Numbered from the stretch's first letter, positions 7,611 to 15,929 are shown. The stretch is DNA of 33,632 nucleotides from an uncultured Eggerthellaceae bacterium (GCA_904420215.1 CAJFUR010000077.1:1-33632); one strand, 5' to 3'. A program made the numbers and translations. Notes: a model not told the origin generated them from the sequence alone.

Positions 7611-7772
7611 GTGCACCGGGTAGACCGCCGCGGCGCGCGAAGCGCGTTACGCCGCCAAGCACGCGGCCGCGAGTTGTCGTTGAAGGCGCACGCGGAAGGC
7701 CAAGGTGAAGAACCGGCCGCGCGCGGCGGGACGCGGGCCCGCGCGGCGCGGGCGGCGGGTGGACGCGGAAGC
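7611..7772. other. GC-rich spacer without a gene
   Basis: Between the cspA control region and the stop of the next minus-strand gene there is only GC-rich sequence with overlapping inverted repeats (for example CGCGC-GAA-GCGCG near 7633-7645). It may contain the end of the ruv-region transcript, but there is no T-tract to make a confident terminator. Confidence 0.4.
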
Positions 7773-8183
7773 CTACCGCTTCCCCGCCGCCTCCAAGTCG
7801 GCCAAAAGCGCCTCCGCGTCTTCGGGCCGCTCGGGCAGGGCGAAACCGTAGGCGCCAGCGATGGCCTGCGCCTGCTGCATGCGCACGTCCGCAAGGCCGT
7901 CCTCGCCCGCTTCGCGCAAATACGCGGAAGCCAGAAGCAGGCTGCGCGCGACGTACTCGGTCACGCGCGGATCGACGCCCGAAACCTGCATGACGCCGGC
8001 AATGGACTCCGGCGAAAGCGACAGCAGCACTCCGCCGTCCATGTCCGTGGCCGCGCCCACCGCGTCCTCGAGCGCGTCGGCTGCCGCCTTCGGGTCGCGC
8101 TCGTCGTTCTCCTTGATCCAGCTTCGCCGAATGATCTCGGCAAACTGCAGGAATATGCGCATGAGGTAGTCTTCGTGCAACAT
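7773..8183 (-). CDS. small helical protein, DUF6483-like
   Basis: A 136-residue, acidic, all-helical-looking protein. The start MLHEDYLMRIFLQFAEIIRR resembles the conserved N-terminus of a small uncharacterised family I know as DUF6483 (recalled, not searched). The second half reads like one or two TPR-like helical hairpins (ARSLLLASAYLREAG, then MQQAQAIAGAYGFALPE). I choose the ATG at 8183 because GGGAG lies six bases upstream; a GTG/ATG-type extension to 8213 is possible. It follows ruvB on the same strand after a 156-bp gap and may be the last gene of the ruv transcript. No function can be assigned. Confidence 0.65.
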   Translation of the reverse strand: MLHEDYLMRIFLQFAEIIRRSWIKENDERDPKAAADALEDAVGAATDMDGGVLLSLSPESIAGVMQVSGVDPRVTEYVARSLLLASAYLREAGEDGLADVRMQQAQAIAGAYGFALPERPEDAEALLADLEAAGKR

Positions 8184-8339
8184 CGCCTGCTCCCATCCGC
8201 CGCCGTGCGGCACCTTCCACCTTCGTCCGCCCGCGCCGTTTCGCCCGAGGCCGCCCCGGCATCTGCAACCGGCCCGACGTCTGCAGCCGGCCCGGCAGTC
8301 CCTCGCAACCGTCGCCGCGCCGCGCCCCGGAAGCCGCCG

Positions 8340-9413
8340 TCACGCAGGCGCGTGCGCAATGCCCAAATGATCGTAGGCGCGCTCGGTGGCCTGCCGGCCC
8401 TTCGGCGTGCGCACCATCAGCCCCTGCTGCATGAGGAACGGCTCGTACACGTCCTCCAAAGTGTCGGGGTCTTCAGACAGGGCCGACGCCAGCGTGGTGA
8501 GCCCCACGGGGCGCCCCGAGAACTGCACGCACAGCAGCTCCAGAATGCGATTGTCAACCGCGTCCAAGCCCAGCGAATCGACCTCGAAGAAACTCAGCGC
8601 CTGCGCGGCCACGTCCTCGTCGATGACGCCGTCACCGCGCACCTGCGCCCAGTCGCGCACCCGCTTGAGCATGCGGTTGGCAAGGCGCGGCGTGCCGCGG
8701 CTGCGCCGCGCGATCTCCAACGCCCCGTCTTCGGCGATGTCCACGTCCAGAAGCGCCGCCGAGCGCTGCACGATGGAAGCCAGCTCTTCGTCGCTGTAAT
8801 ACGAAAGGCGGAACGCGATGCCGAAGCGGTCGCGCAGGGGGCCCGTCAGAAGGCCGGTGCGCGTGGTGGCGCCGATGAGTGTGAACCGCGGGAGGTCGAG
8901 CCTGATGGAACGCGCGGCAGGGCCCTTGCCCACCACGATGTCGAGCGCGTAGTCCTCGAGCGCCGGGTACAGCACTTCCTCCACCATGCGGTTCAGGCGG
9001 TGGATCTCGTCGATGAACAGCACGTCGCCTTCCTCGAGGTTCGTGAGGATGGCCGCCAAGTCCCCCGTGCGCTCGATGGCCGGCCCGCTCGTGGTGCGGA
9101 TGTTCGCGCCCAGCTCGTTGGCCACCACCGTGGCGAGCGTGGTCTTGCCCAGCCCCGGAGGACCCGAGAACAGGATGTGGTCCACCACGTCGTGGCGCTG
9201 CGCGGCGGCTTCTATGAGAATGGCGAGCGACTCCTTCACCTTCGTCTGGCCCAGGTAGTCGCACAGGCGCTTCGGGCGCAGGCTGCGGTCGAGCGCGAGG
9301 TCGTCTTCGGTCAGCGTGGGCGTCACGCTGCGCTCGGCGCCCGCGCCGACGCCGGCCGCCGATGCCGCACCGGCCGCCTCGAAGGCCACTCCCTCTATTT
9401 CAACGCCGTCCAT
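8340..9413 (-). CDS. ruvB: Holliday junction branch migration ATPase RuvB
   Basis: RuvB is the hexameric AAA+ motor that, with RuvA, drives branch migration at Holliday junctions. The protein of about 357 residues shows the [12 protein letters not shown] start of the conserved region, Walker [12 protein letters not shown], Walker [13 protein letters not shown], sensor 1 IGATTRTG, the arginine finger region LRDRFGI, and the winged-helix end [17 protein letters not shown]. The first 30 residues are a variable alanine/glycine-rich leader. The start is uncertain: the ATG at 9413 has only a close AGGTGG, and a GTG two codons upstream (9419) is an alternative. It is 163 bp downstream of ruvA. Confidence 0.97.
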   Translation of the reverse strand: MDGVEIEGVAFEAAGAASAAGVGAGAERSVTPTLTEDDLALDRSLRPKRLCDYLGQTKVKESLAILIEAAAQRHDVVDHILFSGPPGLGKTTLATVVANELGANIRTTSGPAIERTGDLAAILTNLEEGDVLFIDEIHRLNRMVEEVLYPALEDYALDIVVGKGPAARSIRLDLPRFTLIGATTRTGLLTGPLRDRFGIAFRLSYYSDEELASIVQRSAALLDVDIAEDGALEIARRSRGTPRLANRMLKRVRDWAQVRGDGVIDEDVAAQALSFFEVDSLGLDAVDNRILELLCVQFSGRPVGLTTLASALSEDPDTLEDVYEPFLMQQGLMVRTPKGRQATERAYDHLGIAHAPA

Positions 9414-9575
9414 GCCCACCTGCTTTCGCTCGCCTCCTAGCCTGCCGCATCTTCCCTTGGCGCCGTGGCAATCCGGCCATCTCGGCGCGCGGGCGCCAGA
9501 TGCGCCGCGCCACATGCGCGGCGCACCGCACGCCACGGCGCCCGATGCGCCGAGAACCGCCCGCCCTCGCGCCTC

Positions 9576-10172
9576 CTAGCCTGCCGAACCCAGACGCTTC
9601 AGTGCATATTGTAGCAGTGCTCCCTCGCCCGCGCCCTCCGGCGCGCCCTTGAGCGCCACCTCGGCCTCGGTGGAGGTGAAGCCCATGGAAAGGAGCGCCT
9701 CCGTGGCCCCCTTCAGGCCCTCGTCGGCGGGTGCGGCGGGCACGCCTTCGCCGAAAAGGCCGTCGATGCCCTGGTCGAGCGACCCCTTGAGTTCCAGAAT
9801 GATGCGCGAGGCGGTCTTCTTGCCCACGCCCGGAATGCGCGAGACGAGCGCCACGTCCTGCGCGGCAATGGCGTCCGCCAGCGTGCGCGGAGCGAACGAC
9901 GAGAGGGCCGCAAGCGCCACTTTCGGCCCCACGCCGCTCACTCCGATCAAGCGCTCGAACAGCGCCTTCTCCTCCATGGACAGAAAGCCGTACAGCGTCC
10001 ATGCGTCCTCGCGCACCTGCAGGTGCGTGAGGACGCGCACCCGGCTGCCCACTTCGGGCAGCTTGGCTAGAGACGCCTGCGACAGGTGGACGAGGTACCC
10101 GATGCCGCCCACCTCGATACATGCGGACGAAAGCGACCTTTCGACCAGCTTGCCTTCCAGAAATGCAATCAT
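9576..10172 (-). CDS. ruvA: Holliday junction DNA helicase subunit RuvA
   Basis: RuvA binds the four-way junction as a tetramer and loads RuvB. The 198-residue protein has the OB-fold start MIAFLEGKL, the two helix-hairpin-helix motifs (LIGVSGVGPKVALAAL and ISRIPGVGKKTASRII-like, around residues 75-125) and the C-terminal three-helix domain that contacts RuvB (ATEALLSMGFTSTEAEVAL), separated by a flexible linker. Length and order are normal for the family. It lies between ruvC and ruvB on the same strand, with 205 bp to ruvC. Confidence 0.97.
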   Translation of the reverse strand: MIAFLEGKLVERSLSSACIEVGGIGYLVHLSQASLAKLPEVGSRVRVLTHLQVREDAWTLYGFLSMEEKALFERLIGVSGVGPKVALAALSSFAPRTLADAIAAQDVALVSRIPGVGKKTASRIILELKGSLDQGIDGLFGEGVPAAPADEGLKGATEALLSMGFTSTEAEVALKGAPEGAGEGALLQYALKRLGSAG

Positions 10173-10377
10173 GCCGCTCCTTCGTCGTCATGCGCCGCCC
10201 CGGCGCCCCCGCATCGCACGCGGCCTGCTGCCTGCTGCGCACCTCTGCGCTCCCGCATGCAGCTCCAGTGCTCCCGCGCGCCGCCGGCCGTCCCAACGCG
10301 CTGCCGCCAGCCGCACGCGCCGCCCCGGCGCGTCCGCACACGGCCTGCCGCCCCACCTGCCGCGCCCGCGCCGCCGC

Positions 10378-10878
10378 CTACGCGCGGGCGCGCGCAAAGC
10401 CTTCGTGCGTGGTGAAGCAGATGGCGGCGGCCAGCGCATCGGCCGCATGGTCGGGGCGCGGCTCCCTCTCGAGCGCGAGCAGGTGGCGCACCATGTACTG
10501 CACCTGCGCCTTGTCGGCGCCGCCAACGCCTGCCACGGCCAGCTTGATCTGGCTGGGAGAAAACTCCCCCACCTCCAAGTTGCCCTCGGCGCAGGCCACC
10601 AGCGCCGCGCCCCGCGCCTGCCCCGTGGCGAATGCACTCTGGGCGTTCGCCCCGAACCACACGGTCTCGATGCCCACGCACGTGGGCGCATACCGCGCAA
10701 TGACCGCCGCCGTCTGCTCGTGGATCTTGCGCAGGCGCTGGGCCAACGGCACGTCCTTCGACGTGGCTATGCAACCGTAGGCCATGCACGAAAGCCGTTG
10801 CCCCCGCTGCGCCACGACACCCCAGCCCGTGTTCGCCAAGCCGGGGTCGATGCCCAGTATGATGCGCGCCTCGCCCAC
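10378..10878 (-). CDS. ruvC: crossover junction endodeoxyribonuclease RuvC
   Basis: RuvC resolves Holliday junctions by paired nicks. The 166-residue protein has the four acidic catalytic positions of the RNase H-like fold: GIDPGLANTGWG (first Asp near residue 10), VGIETVWFG (Glu), and the two aspartates of RPDHAADALAAAI. The start is GTG at 10878 with a modest purine-rich site upstream. It is the first ruv gene. A LexA-type box lies 20 bp upstream, near a TTGGGT-N17-TAGGAT promoter-like pair (10946-10918), so induction by DNA damage is likely. Confidence 0.96.
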   Translation of the reverse strand: MGEARIILGIDPGLANTGWGVVAQRGQRLSCMAYGCIATSKDVPLAQRLRKIHEQTAAVIARYAPTCVGIETVWFGANAQSAFATGQARGAALVACAEGNLEVGEFSPSQIKLAVAGVGGADKAQVQYMVRHLLALEREPRPDHAADALAAAICFTTHEGFARARA

Positions 10879-10897
10879 GCAGCCGTCCGTTCTTCTA

Positions 10898-10913
10898 GCA
10901 AACGTATGTTCGC
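10898..10913 (-). promoter_or_regulatory. LexA (SOS) box upstream of ruvC
   Basis: The minus strand reads GCGAACATACGTTTGC at 10913-10898, agreeing at its core with the Gram-positive LexA pattern CGAAC-N4-GTTYG. It covers the expected transcription start of ruvC (-10-like TAGGAT at 10923-10918) and ends 20 bp before the GTG. Bound LexA would block initiation. ruv genes are known SOS members in many bacteria. Confidence 0.75.
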
Positions 10914-10923
10914 ACTCATCCTA

Positions 10924-11173
10924 CCACAAAGCGGCCGCGAACCCAACACGATCTTGGCGATTTTCCCGCTGCGGCATGGCGGGCGCATGACCACGCGCCC
11001 GCCCGCCATCCCTTGCCGCCGCCCTGTGCACCCACGCCTTCCGCCGCTGCGCAGTGCGCCCGCCATCCCATGCCACCGAGCCGCGCGCCCCATGCCTTCT
11101 GCCGCCGAGTCGCGCAACCGCGCCTTCTGCCGCCCTGCAGGCCCCGGGGGCATCCGCGCCTAAAGGCGCCGAG
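10924..11173. other. GC-rich spacer between ruvC promoter and yebC terminator
   Basis: No gene is seen. The stretch consists of degenerate cytosine-rich words (variants of CATGCCTTCTGCCGCC) on the plus strand that produce long spurious open frames on both strands. I see no RNA gene in it. Confidence 0.4.
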
Positions 11174-11207
11174 AAGCGAAAGGCGCGCCGAAGCGCGCCT
11201 TTCGCTT
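11174..11207 (-). terminator. terminator hairpin downstream of yebC
   Basis: A perfect 15-bp stem (11174-11188 with 11193-11207) with a four-base loop. On the transcribed minus strand the loop is TTCG closed by C-G, the very stable UUCG tetraloop. It starts 41 bp after the yebC stop. The tail is only weakly T-rich, so termination may depend mainly on stem strength. Confidence 0.75.
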
Positions 11208-11247
11208 GCAATCTTCGCCCGATGCCCGCCCGCAGACGGCGCGTCGG

Positions 11248-12051
11248 CTAGTCCTCTTCGAGCGCCGCCGCTATCTCGTCGGTGATGTCCATCGTGTGGT
11301 ACACGTTCTGCAGGTCTTCCAACTCCTCCAGCTTGTCCACCAGACGCATGACCTTCTTCGCATCGGCCACGCTCACCTGCGCGGGCGTGGTGGGCTCCAT
11401 CGTCATTTCCGCGCCCTTGGTGACGATGCCGGCGTCTTCCAGAGCCTTCTTCACGGCCATGAGGTCGGTGGGAGCCGTGTACACCACCCACTCGTCCTCG
11501 GCGTCCTCGTAGTCGTCGCCGCCGGCCTCGGCCACCGCCAGCATGAACTCGTCCTCGTCGGCAGCGGCGCCGTTGGGCTTCACGGGGTTCTTCTTGTCGC
11601 CGGTTTCCACCTGCTTCTCAACCATGATCTGGCCCTTGCGCTCGAACATGTAGGCCACCGAACCGGACGTGCCCAAGTTGCCGCCCGCATGCGAGAAGGC
11701 CGAGCGCACGTCGGCGGCCGTGCGGTTGCGGTTGTCGGTCAGCGCCTCGCAGTAAATGGCCACGCCGGCCGGGCCGTAGCCCTCGTACACCACCGACTCG
11801 TAGTTGGCGGCGTCCTTGCCAGAGCCGAACGCCTTGTCGATGGCCACCTTGATCTTGTCCTTGGGAAGCGAGTTGGCCTTCGCCTTCTCGATGGCGGCCG
11901 CAAGCGACGCGTTGTTGTCCGGGTTCGGGTCGCCGCCCTCCTTCGCCGCCACCGTGATGTTGCGCGAAAGCTTGGAGAACAAGGCCGAGCGCTTCGCGTC
12001 CTGCGCCGCCTTGCGATGCTTGGTTGTAGCCCACTTTGAGTGCCCTGACAT
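11248..12051 (-). CDS. yebC: YebC/PmpR-TACO1 family regulatory protein
   Basis: A 267-residue protein starting MSGHSKWATTKHRKAAQD, the family signature, with DPNPDNNASLAAAIEKAK, the YEGYGPAG block near residue 90 and FERKG around 135. YebC proteins were annotated as transcription regulators; recent work links them to relief of ribosome stalling, like mitochondrial TACO1. It is slightly longer than the usual 240-250 because of a lysine/asparagine insert around residues 145-165 and an acidic segment EAGGDDYEDAEDE. The ATG at 12051 has GGAAGGGAA upstream. Its position just before ruvC is a widely conserved arrangement, but here yebC has its own terminator and ruvC its own SOS promoter. Confidence 0.95.
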   Translation of the reverse strand: MSGHSKWATTKHRKAAQDAKRSALFSKLSRNITVAAKEGGDPNPDNNASLAAAIEKAKANSLPKDKIKVAIDKAFGSGKDAANYESVVYEGYGPAGVAIYCEALTDNRNRTAADVRSAFSHAGGNLGTSGSVAYMFERKGQIMVEKQVETGDKKNPVKPNGAAADEDEFMLAVAEAGGDDYEDAEDEWVVYTAPTDLMAVKKALEDAGIVTKGAEMTMEPTTPAQVSVADAKKVMRLVDKLEELEDLQNVYHTMDITDEIAAALEED

Positions 12052-12087
12052 AGAACTTCCCTTCCATACGTGCAATTCCGGCGCAAT

Positions 12088-12093
12088 ATTGTA
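12088..12093 (-). promoter_or_regulatory. -10 box of yebC
   Basis: TACAAT on the minus strand at 12093-12088, 36 bp before the ATG. The -35 is poor (CGACCT at about 17 bp). Confidence 0.45.
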
Positions 12094-12202
12094 GCACACC
12101 GCATCCACGCAGGTCGCACTCTCATAAATGTTCAACAAAGCGCTGCGGCCGCGCGCCTCGCGCAGACCCGCCGAGCCGGGGCGCGGCGGCGGGAGCCTGC
12201 AG

Positions 12203-12242
12203 GCCGCACGGACCTGCCGCGCGGAGCACGTGCCCGTGCGGC
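12203..12242. other. inverted repeat in GC-rich intergenic region
   Basis: A 9-bp perfect inverted repeat (GCCGCACGG at 12203-12211, CCGTGCGGC at 12234-12242) lies in the otherwise featureless 270-bp gap between the yebC promoter and the stop of the ATPase gene at 12363. It may end the ATPase transcript but has no T-tract. Confidence 0.3.
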
Positions 12243-12362
12243 GGCAACGCGCATCCTGCCGCGCAGGGCACGCGCACCCGCCTCGTGCTGCCGGTGTCCG
12301 CGGCTGCTCGGCAACAACGCAGGCCGCGCGGACGGCACGGCGGCCGCGCCTTCCAAGGCTCC

Positions 12363-13691
12363 CTACGCCGTCAAAGTGCCTATGGGAAGAACGAAGACGC
12401 CGTCGTCACGCACGTAGGCATAGCGTCCCACGCCCTCCACCACGGCAAGGAAAGCGGGGGCGGCGCCTCCCGCTTCGACGATTTTCCTTTTCACGGCCAA
12501 CAGGTTGCGTGCGCCCTCGTCCGCCCTGTTGTGGCCCAGCTTGATCTCGATGCCGGCCCACTGCCCAGTAGGAGACTCGATGACGGCATCGACCTCGAGG
12601 CCAGCCTGATCCCGGTAGTAGTACAACTGGGCATCCATCGCCTGCGCGTACACGAGCAGATCGCGAACGCACAGGCATTCGAACACGAATCCGAAGGTTT
12701 GCAAGTCTCCTTCGAGCGACCCCGCCGAAGCCCGCAGGGCCGCAACGGCAAGGGAGGGATCGGCGAAGTGGTATTTCGGACGCTTGTTGACGCGAATGCG
12801 CGAGCGAAGGCGTGGCGACCACGGGCCGATTTCCTCGATCACGAAAATCCTGTTCAGCGCCTGAAGGTAATCGACAACGGTTTCCGGCGCGAGCTTGGGA
12901 TCGGTAGGGGTTTCGGTCATGTCGCCAATAATCGTCTTGCTCTTCGTCGCCTGCTCCATGTTGCGGGCCAGAGAGCGCAGGAGGCGCGCCACCTTGTCGG
13001 GATCGCGCCTAACGCCGTCCACGCGGCTCATGTCGGACTCGCAAATTTCACGGAGGTAGCCGCGCACCACCCTGAGGGCGCGTTCGGAAGGCCGACGCAT
13101 CATGGCCGGCCAACCTCCTCGGGCCGCCAACTCGCAGCAATCTCTCAAAGAAAGATCGGGTGCCGCGCAGGAAGGAAGCGCCCCGGCAAAAAGGTCCCTC
13201 AGAGACACCTCCCCGTTGGATTCCCCGGATTCCGCAAGGGTCATGGGACGCATGCGGAGTTTTTCGATGCGGCCCACGCCCGTGTGCTTTGGACTCGGGA
13301 TGTCGCCGTCATTTTGCCCCTTTGCCCGCGGAATCGACGAACCCGTGAGAACGAACGTCCTCCGCTTCGCCGAACGGTCTACCGCGTTGCGCACTCCATC
13401 CCACAACTGAGGCGCCTCTTGCCACTCGTCTATCAAACGCGGGCATGCGCCCTGAAGAGCAGCGGAGGGATCGGTCTTGGCCACTTCGAGGTTCTGGAAG
13501 TTGCCTTCGGGATCCATGAGGTTCGTCTCGCTGTTGGAAAACGCCTGCCCCGTCCAGGTTTTCCCGCAATACTTGGGACCTTCGATGCAGACGGCCCCGA
13601 AATCCTCGATCCCTTCGGCAATTCTGCGGTCGAGTATGCGAGGCCTGTAGCCTGCGTTGATCAGTGTTCCGTATGGTATATCGGAATCCAC
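12363..13691 (-). CDS. AAA-type ATPase with C-terminal DUF4143 domain
   Basis: A 442-residue cytoplasmic protein of the AAA_14/DUF4143 type. Walker A is GPKYCGKT at residues 38-45, Walker B LIDEW at about 86-90, and a sensor-like FVLTGSSIP follows. The C-terminal domain contains LEVDAVIESP followed by AGIEIKLG, the D...ExK spacing of PD-(D/E)xK nuclease-like folds that defines DUF4143. Such genes are common, mobile and poorly understood accessory genes; roles in toxin-like or defence functions have been proposed but are not established. I place the start at the GTG at 13691, nine bases after GGAGG; an ATG at 13745 also exists but lies in the upstream repeats. GC is lower than in the neighbours, suggesting transfer. 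Confidence 0.8.
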   Translation of the reverse strand: MDSDIPYGTLINAGYRPRILDRRIAEGIEDFGAVCIEGPKYCGKTWTGQAFSNSETNLMDPEGNFQNLEVAKTDPSAALQGACPRLIDEWQEAPQLWDGVRNAVDRSAKRRTFVLTGSSIPRAKGQNDGDIPSPKHTGVGRIEKLRMRPMTLAESGESNGEVSLRDLFAGALPSCAAPDLSLRDCCELAARGGWPAMMRRPSERALRVVRGYLREICESDMSRVDGVRRDPDKVARLLRSLARNMEQATKSKTIIGDMTETPTDPKLAPETVVDYLQALNRIFVIEEIGPWSPRLRSRIRVNKRPKYHFADPSLAVAALRASAGSLEGDLQTFGFVFECLCVRDLLVYAQAMDAQLYYYRDQAGLEVDAVIESPTGQWAGIEIKLGHNRADEGARNLLAVKRKIVEAGGAAPAFLAVVEGVGRYAYVRDDGVFVLPIGTLTA

Positions 13692-13725
13692 AGTTACCAG
13701 CCTCCACCTGCCTAATGAATGATGA

Positions 13726-13788
13726 ACCCGCAATTTTGCAAGCATTTTACCCGTAATTTTGCAAGACGTCTACCCGCAACTTTGCAGC
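13726..13788 (-). repeat. three direct repeats with exact 23-bp period upstream of the ATPase
   Basis: On the plus strand ACCCGCAATTTTGCAAG (13726-13742), ACCCGTAATTTTGCAAG (13749-13765) and ACCCGCAACTTTGCAGC (13772-13788) repeat every 23 bp, about two helical turns, so all copies face the same side of DNA. They lie 35-97 bp upstream of the GTG of the DUF4143 ATPase. The arrangement resembles an operator or iteron array. What binds is unknown; the ATPase itself or a recombination function are possibilities. Confidence 0.8.
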
Positions 13789-13930
13789 CTGGCCGATCGT
13801 CAGGTTGCACTAGTCAAGCTTCGTAGTTGATTGTCGTTGCAAAGCCATCCACACGCGGAAGGGAACGGAAAGGCCGACGCCGGCATCCCGCCACGGAGAG
13901 GCGAGGGCGGAGCCGACGGCGCCGGAAGAC

Positions 13931-14164
13931 ATGCAGGAAGCGTGCAACCGCCTTTCCGACCTCTACGAGCTTCCCCTCCGCGAATCGGAGATACTCCTGC
14001 TCCTCATCAAAGGGCGCAGCACCAAGTTCATACCCGACGCGCTCGTCATCTCCGAGTACACGGCCAAGACGCACGTGTACAACATCTACAAGAAAATGGA
14101 CGTCCACTTGCGCAACGAACTGCTCGATCTGCACGAGAAAACGCCCCGGTCGGATTGTCGCTAA
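13931..14164 (+). pseudogene. remnant of a LuxR-type regulator (HTH domain only)
   Basis: 77 codons encode a complete LuxR/GerE-type helix-turn-helix: LPLRESEILLLLIKGRS, then FIPDALVISEYTAKTHVYNIYKKMDV, where ISEYTAKTHVYNIYKKM is the recognition-helix region. No receiver or membrane domain is attached. The frame stays open back to a stop at 13811 and the upstream codons read like an interdomain linker (for example RAEPTAPED), but no start with a ribosome site lies there. I therefore read it as the 3' end of a larger gene, probably of the membrane-LuxR type common in Eggerthellaceae, whose front has been lost. A functional stand-alone HTH protein from the ATG at 13931 is possible but has only a weak ribosome-binding site. 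Confidence 0.55.
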
Positions 14165-14170
14165 TCCGAC
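14149..14170. terminator. hairpin over overlapping convergent stop codons
   Basis: GTCGGATT (14149-14156) pairs with AATCCGAC (14163-14170) around a 6-base loop. The stop of the LuxR remnant (TAA, 14162-14164) and the stop of the MFS-CBS gene on the other strand (14163-14161) both lie in the loop and stem. It may serve as a shared bidirectional terminator, though no T-tracts are present. Confidence 0.4.
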
Positions 14171-15929
14171 ACGGCAATGGACTCCGGCGTGTGCTCGGCC
14201 ACTGCCAGCATGAACGCGCGCACCACATCGCTTCGGCTGATGGCTCCCCGCAGCCTGCCTGCCTCCACCACGGGCACCTTCTTGATGCGCTTGCTCGCAA
14301 GCAGCGTGCACACATCGTCGATCGAGGCATCCTCGCCCACCGAAACAACCGGTTTCGCGGCGATGTCCATCACGTTCGCACTCAGCGCGTCGGCGAAACG
14401 CTCGTCGAAGCCACGCATGTCCCGCAATGCCGCCAACGTGCCCGTCAAGTTCGATGCAGGTGCATACTGCTTGCCGACCGCCGCCAGCACGTCGCCGTCC
14501 GAAACGAATCCAACCACTGCGCCACGCGCATCGACCACGGGAAGCCCGCTGGTCTTGCACTCGACCAGACGCTCCGTCACTTCGCGCACCGTTGCCGTGG
14601 ATGACACCATGTAGGGAGCCTTCATCACCGATGCCACCGTCACGGATTCCACAGGAGAGCGGGGCATGTCCCCGGATGCGGCCGAGTCGGAAGCAAGAGC
14701 AGAGGCGGAAGCCTCCTTCGCCTCCATGCGCATTGCATGGCGCTTGCGCGCATAGAGAAACGCGACCACGAGACCAATCGCCGCGATAGCGCCCGCCACC
14801 GCCACCGCAGCCGAGAAGCCCTGCGCCTGCGCGGCATTCGCAACCGCCCCCTGAGCCTCTGCATCCTGCGCGACTCCCGAAAGAATGCCGATCAAAAGCG
14901 ACGGGCCAATGGAGGCCGCTATCTGAATGAAAGTGTTGATAATGGCCACGCCATGGGGGTGCTCGTCAGGCGAGAGCGTTTGCAGACCCGCCGTCTGCGC
15001 AGGCGAGAAGACGAAGCCAAGACCGCCGTACACCACAGCCGCCGCGCCCAGCACTCCAACCGGCGAGAACGTCGGCAAAATCAGGCAAACCGCAATCTGC
15101 CCGGCAACGACCAGGCAGAAACCCACCGGGAGAAGAGGCCAGCACCCGTACCGATGTAGATGCGCCCGCTCACAAGCGAGGTGCCCGCATTCACGAGAAT
15201 CGACACGAGCAGGAGCGCACCCGCCACGAAAGCCGTCGTGCCCAGCGCGCCTTCGAAGCAGAGAGGCAAAAGCACGCTCATGGAAAAGGACGTGAGCATT
15301 GCCACGAGCAAAAGGGCGCAAATCGGCGGGAAAAGCGGATTCTTCATAGGCCGCAGATCCAGCAGCGGATTGGGAATGCGCAGTTGGCGGATGACGAAGC
15401 ATGCCAGAATCGCAATGCCCGCCGCCAAGAAACACACGGCAGATACGGGCAAGGCCATGACGCTCGAGAGGCCTTGCACTAGGGAGAACAGGCCAAACGC
15501 CAAGAGCGCCACCGAGAGGATGTCGAGCTTGACGGGCGTGGGCTCGGCCACTTCGCGAATGCAGAACGCACCGGCCACGCCGAGCACAACGACAACAAAG
15601 GCGGGCGGAAGGAAGATGGCGCGCCAACCGAACGATGTGACCATGATTCCGCTAACCACGGGAGCAAAGGCGGGACCAAGCGTGATCATGCAGCTTCCAA
15701 CGGCCAGATAGGAGCCCATCTTCGTCTTGGGCGCAACGGCAAGCACGGTGCTCATCATAGCGGGAATGAAGATGCCCGTGCCTATCGCCTGAAGCAGGCG
15801 TGCCGCCAAAAGCAGGGGCCAAGCGGGGGCGACGAACGCCAGCACGAGACCCACCGCCAAGAAAGCCGACGCCGCAAAGAAAAGCGTGCGCCGTGCGGCG
15901 GCGACGCAGGCCGCGCAGACGGCGGGCAC
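14161..15929 (-). pseudogene. DHA2-type MFS transporter fused to two CBS domains, truncated and frameshifted
   Basis: The front frame (15929 to about 15156) encodes membrane segments matching the third segment onward of a drug:proton antiporter of the 14-segment DHA2 family: RLLQAIGTGIFIPAMMS and GSYLAVGSCMITLGPAFAPV. At about 15155/15156 the reading continues in another frame. Adding one C on the plus strand there would restore GRIYDRYGCWPLLP and the remaining segments. After these come two CBS domains (VASVMKAPYMVSSTATV... and ANVMDIAAKPVVSVGEDA...), which in other proteins bind adenosyl nucleotides. The first two membrane segments and the motif between segments 2 and 3 are missing upstream. 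The gene is therefore probably dead, unless the frameshift is a sequencing error and the start is elsewhere. Confidence 0.75.

Noticed and set aside
13726-13788. Terminal repeats of an insertion sequence
   Set aside because: The three copies are in the same orientation with fixed spacing, no inverted partner is seen on the other side of the ATPase gene, and no transposase is present.
15140-15170. Programmed frameshift in the MFS-CBS gene
   Set aside because: No slippery heptamer or downstream structure is seen, and a simple one-base loss explains the break.
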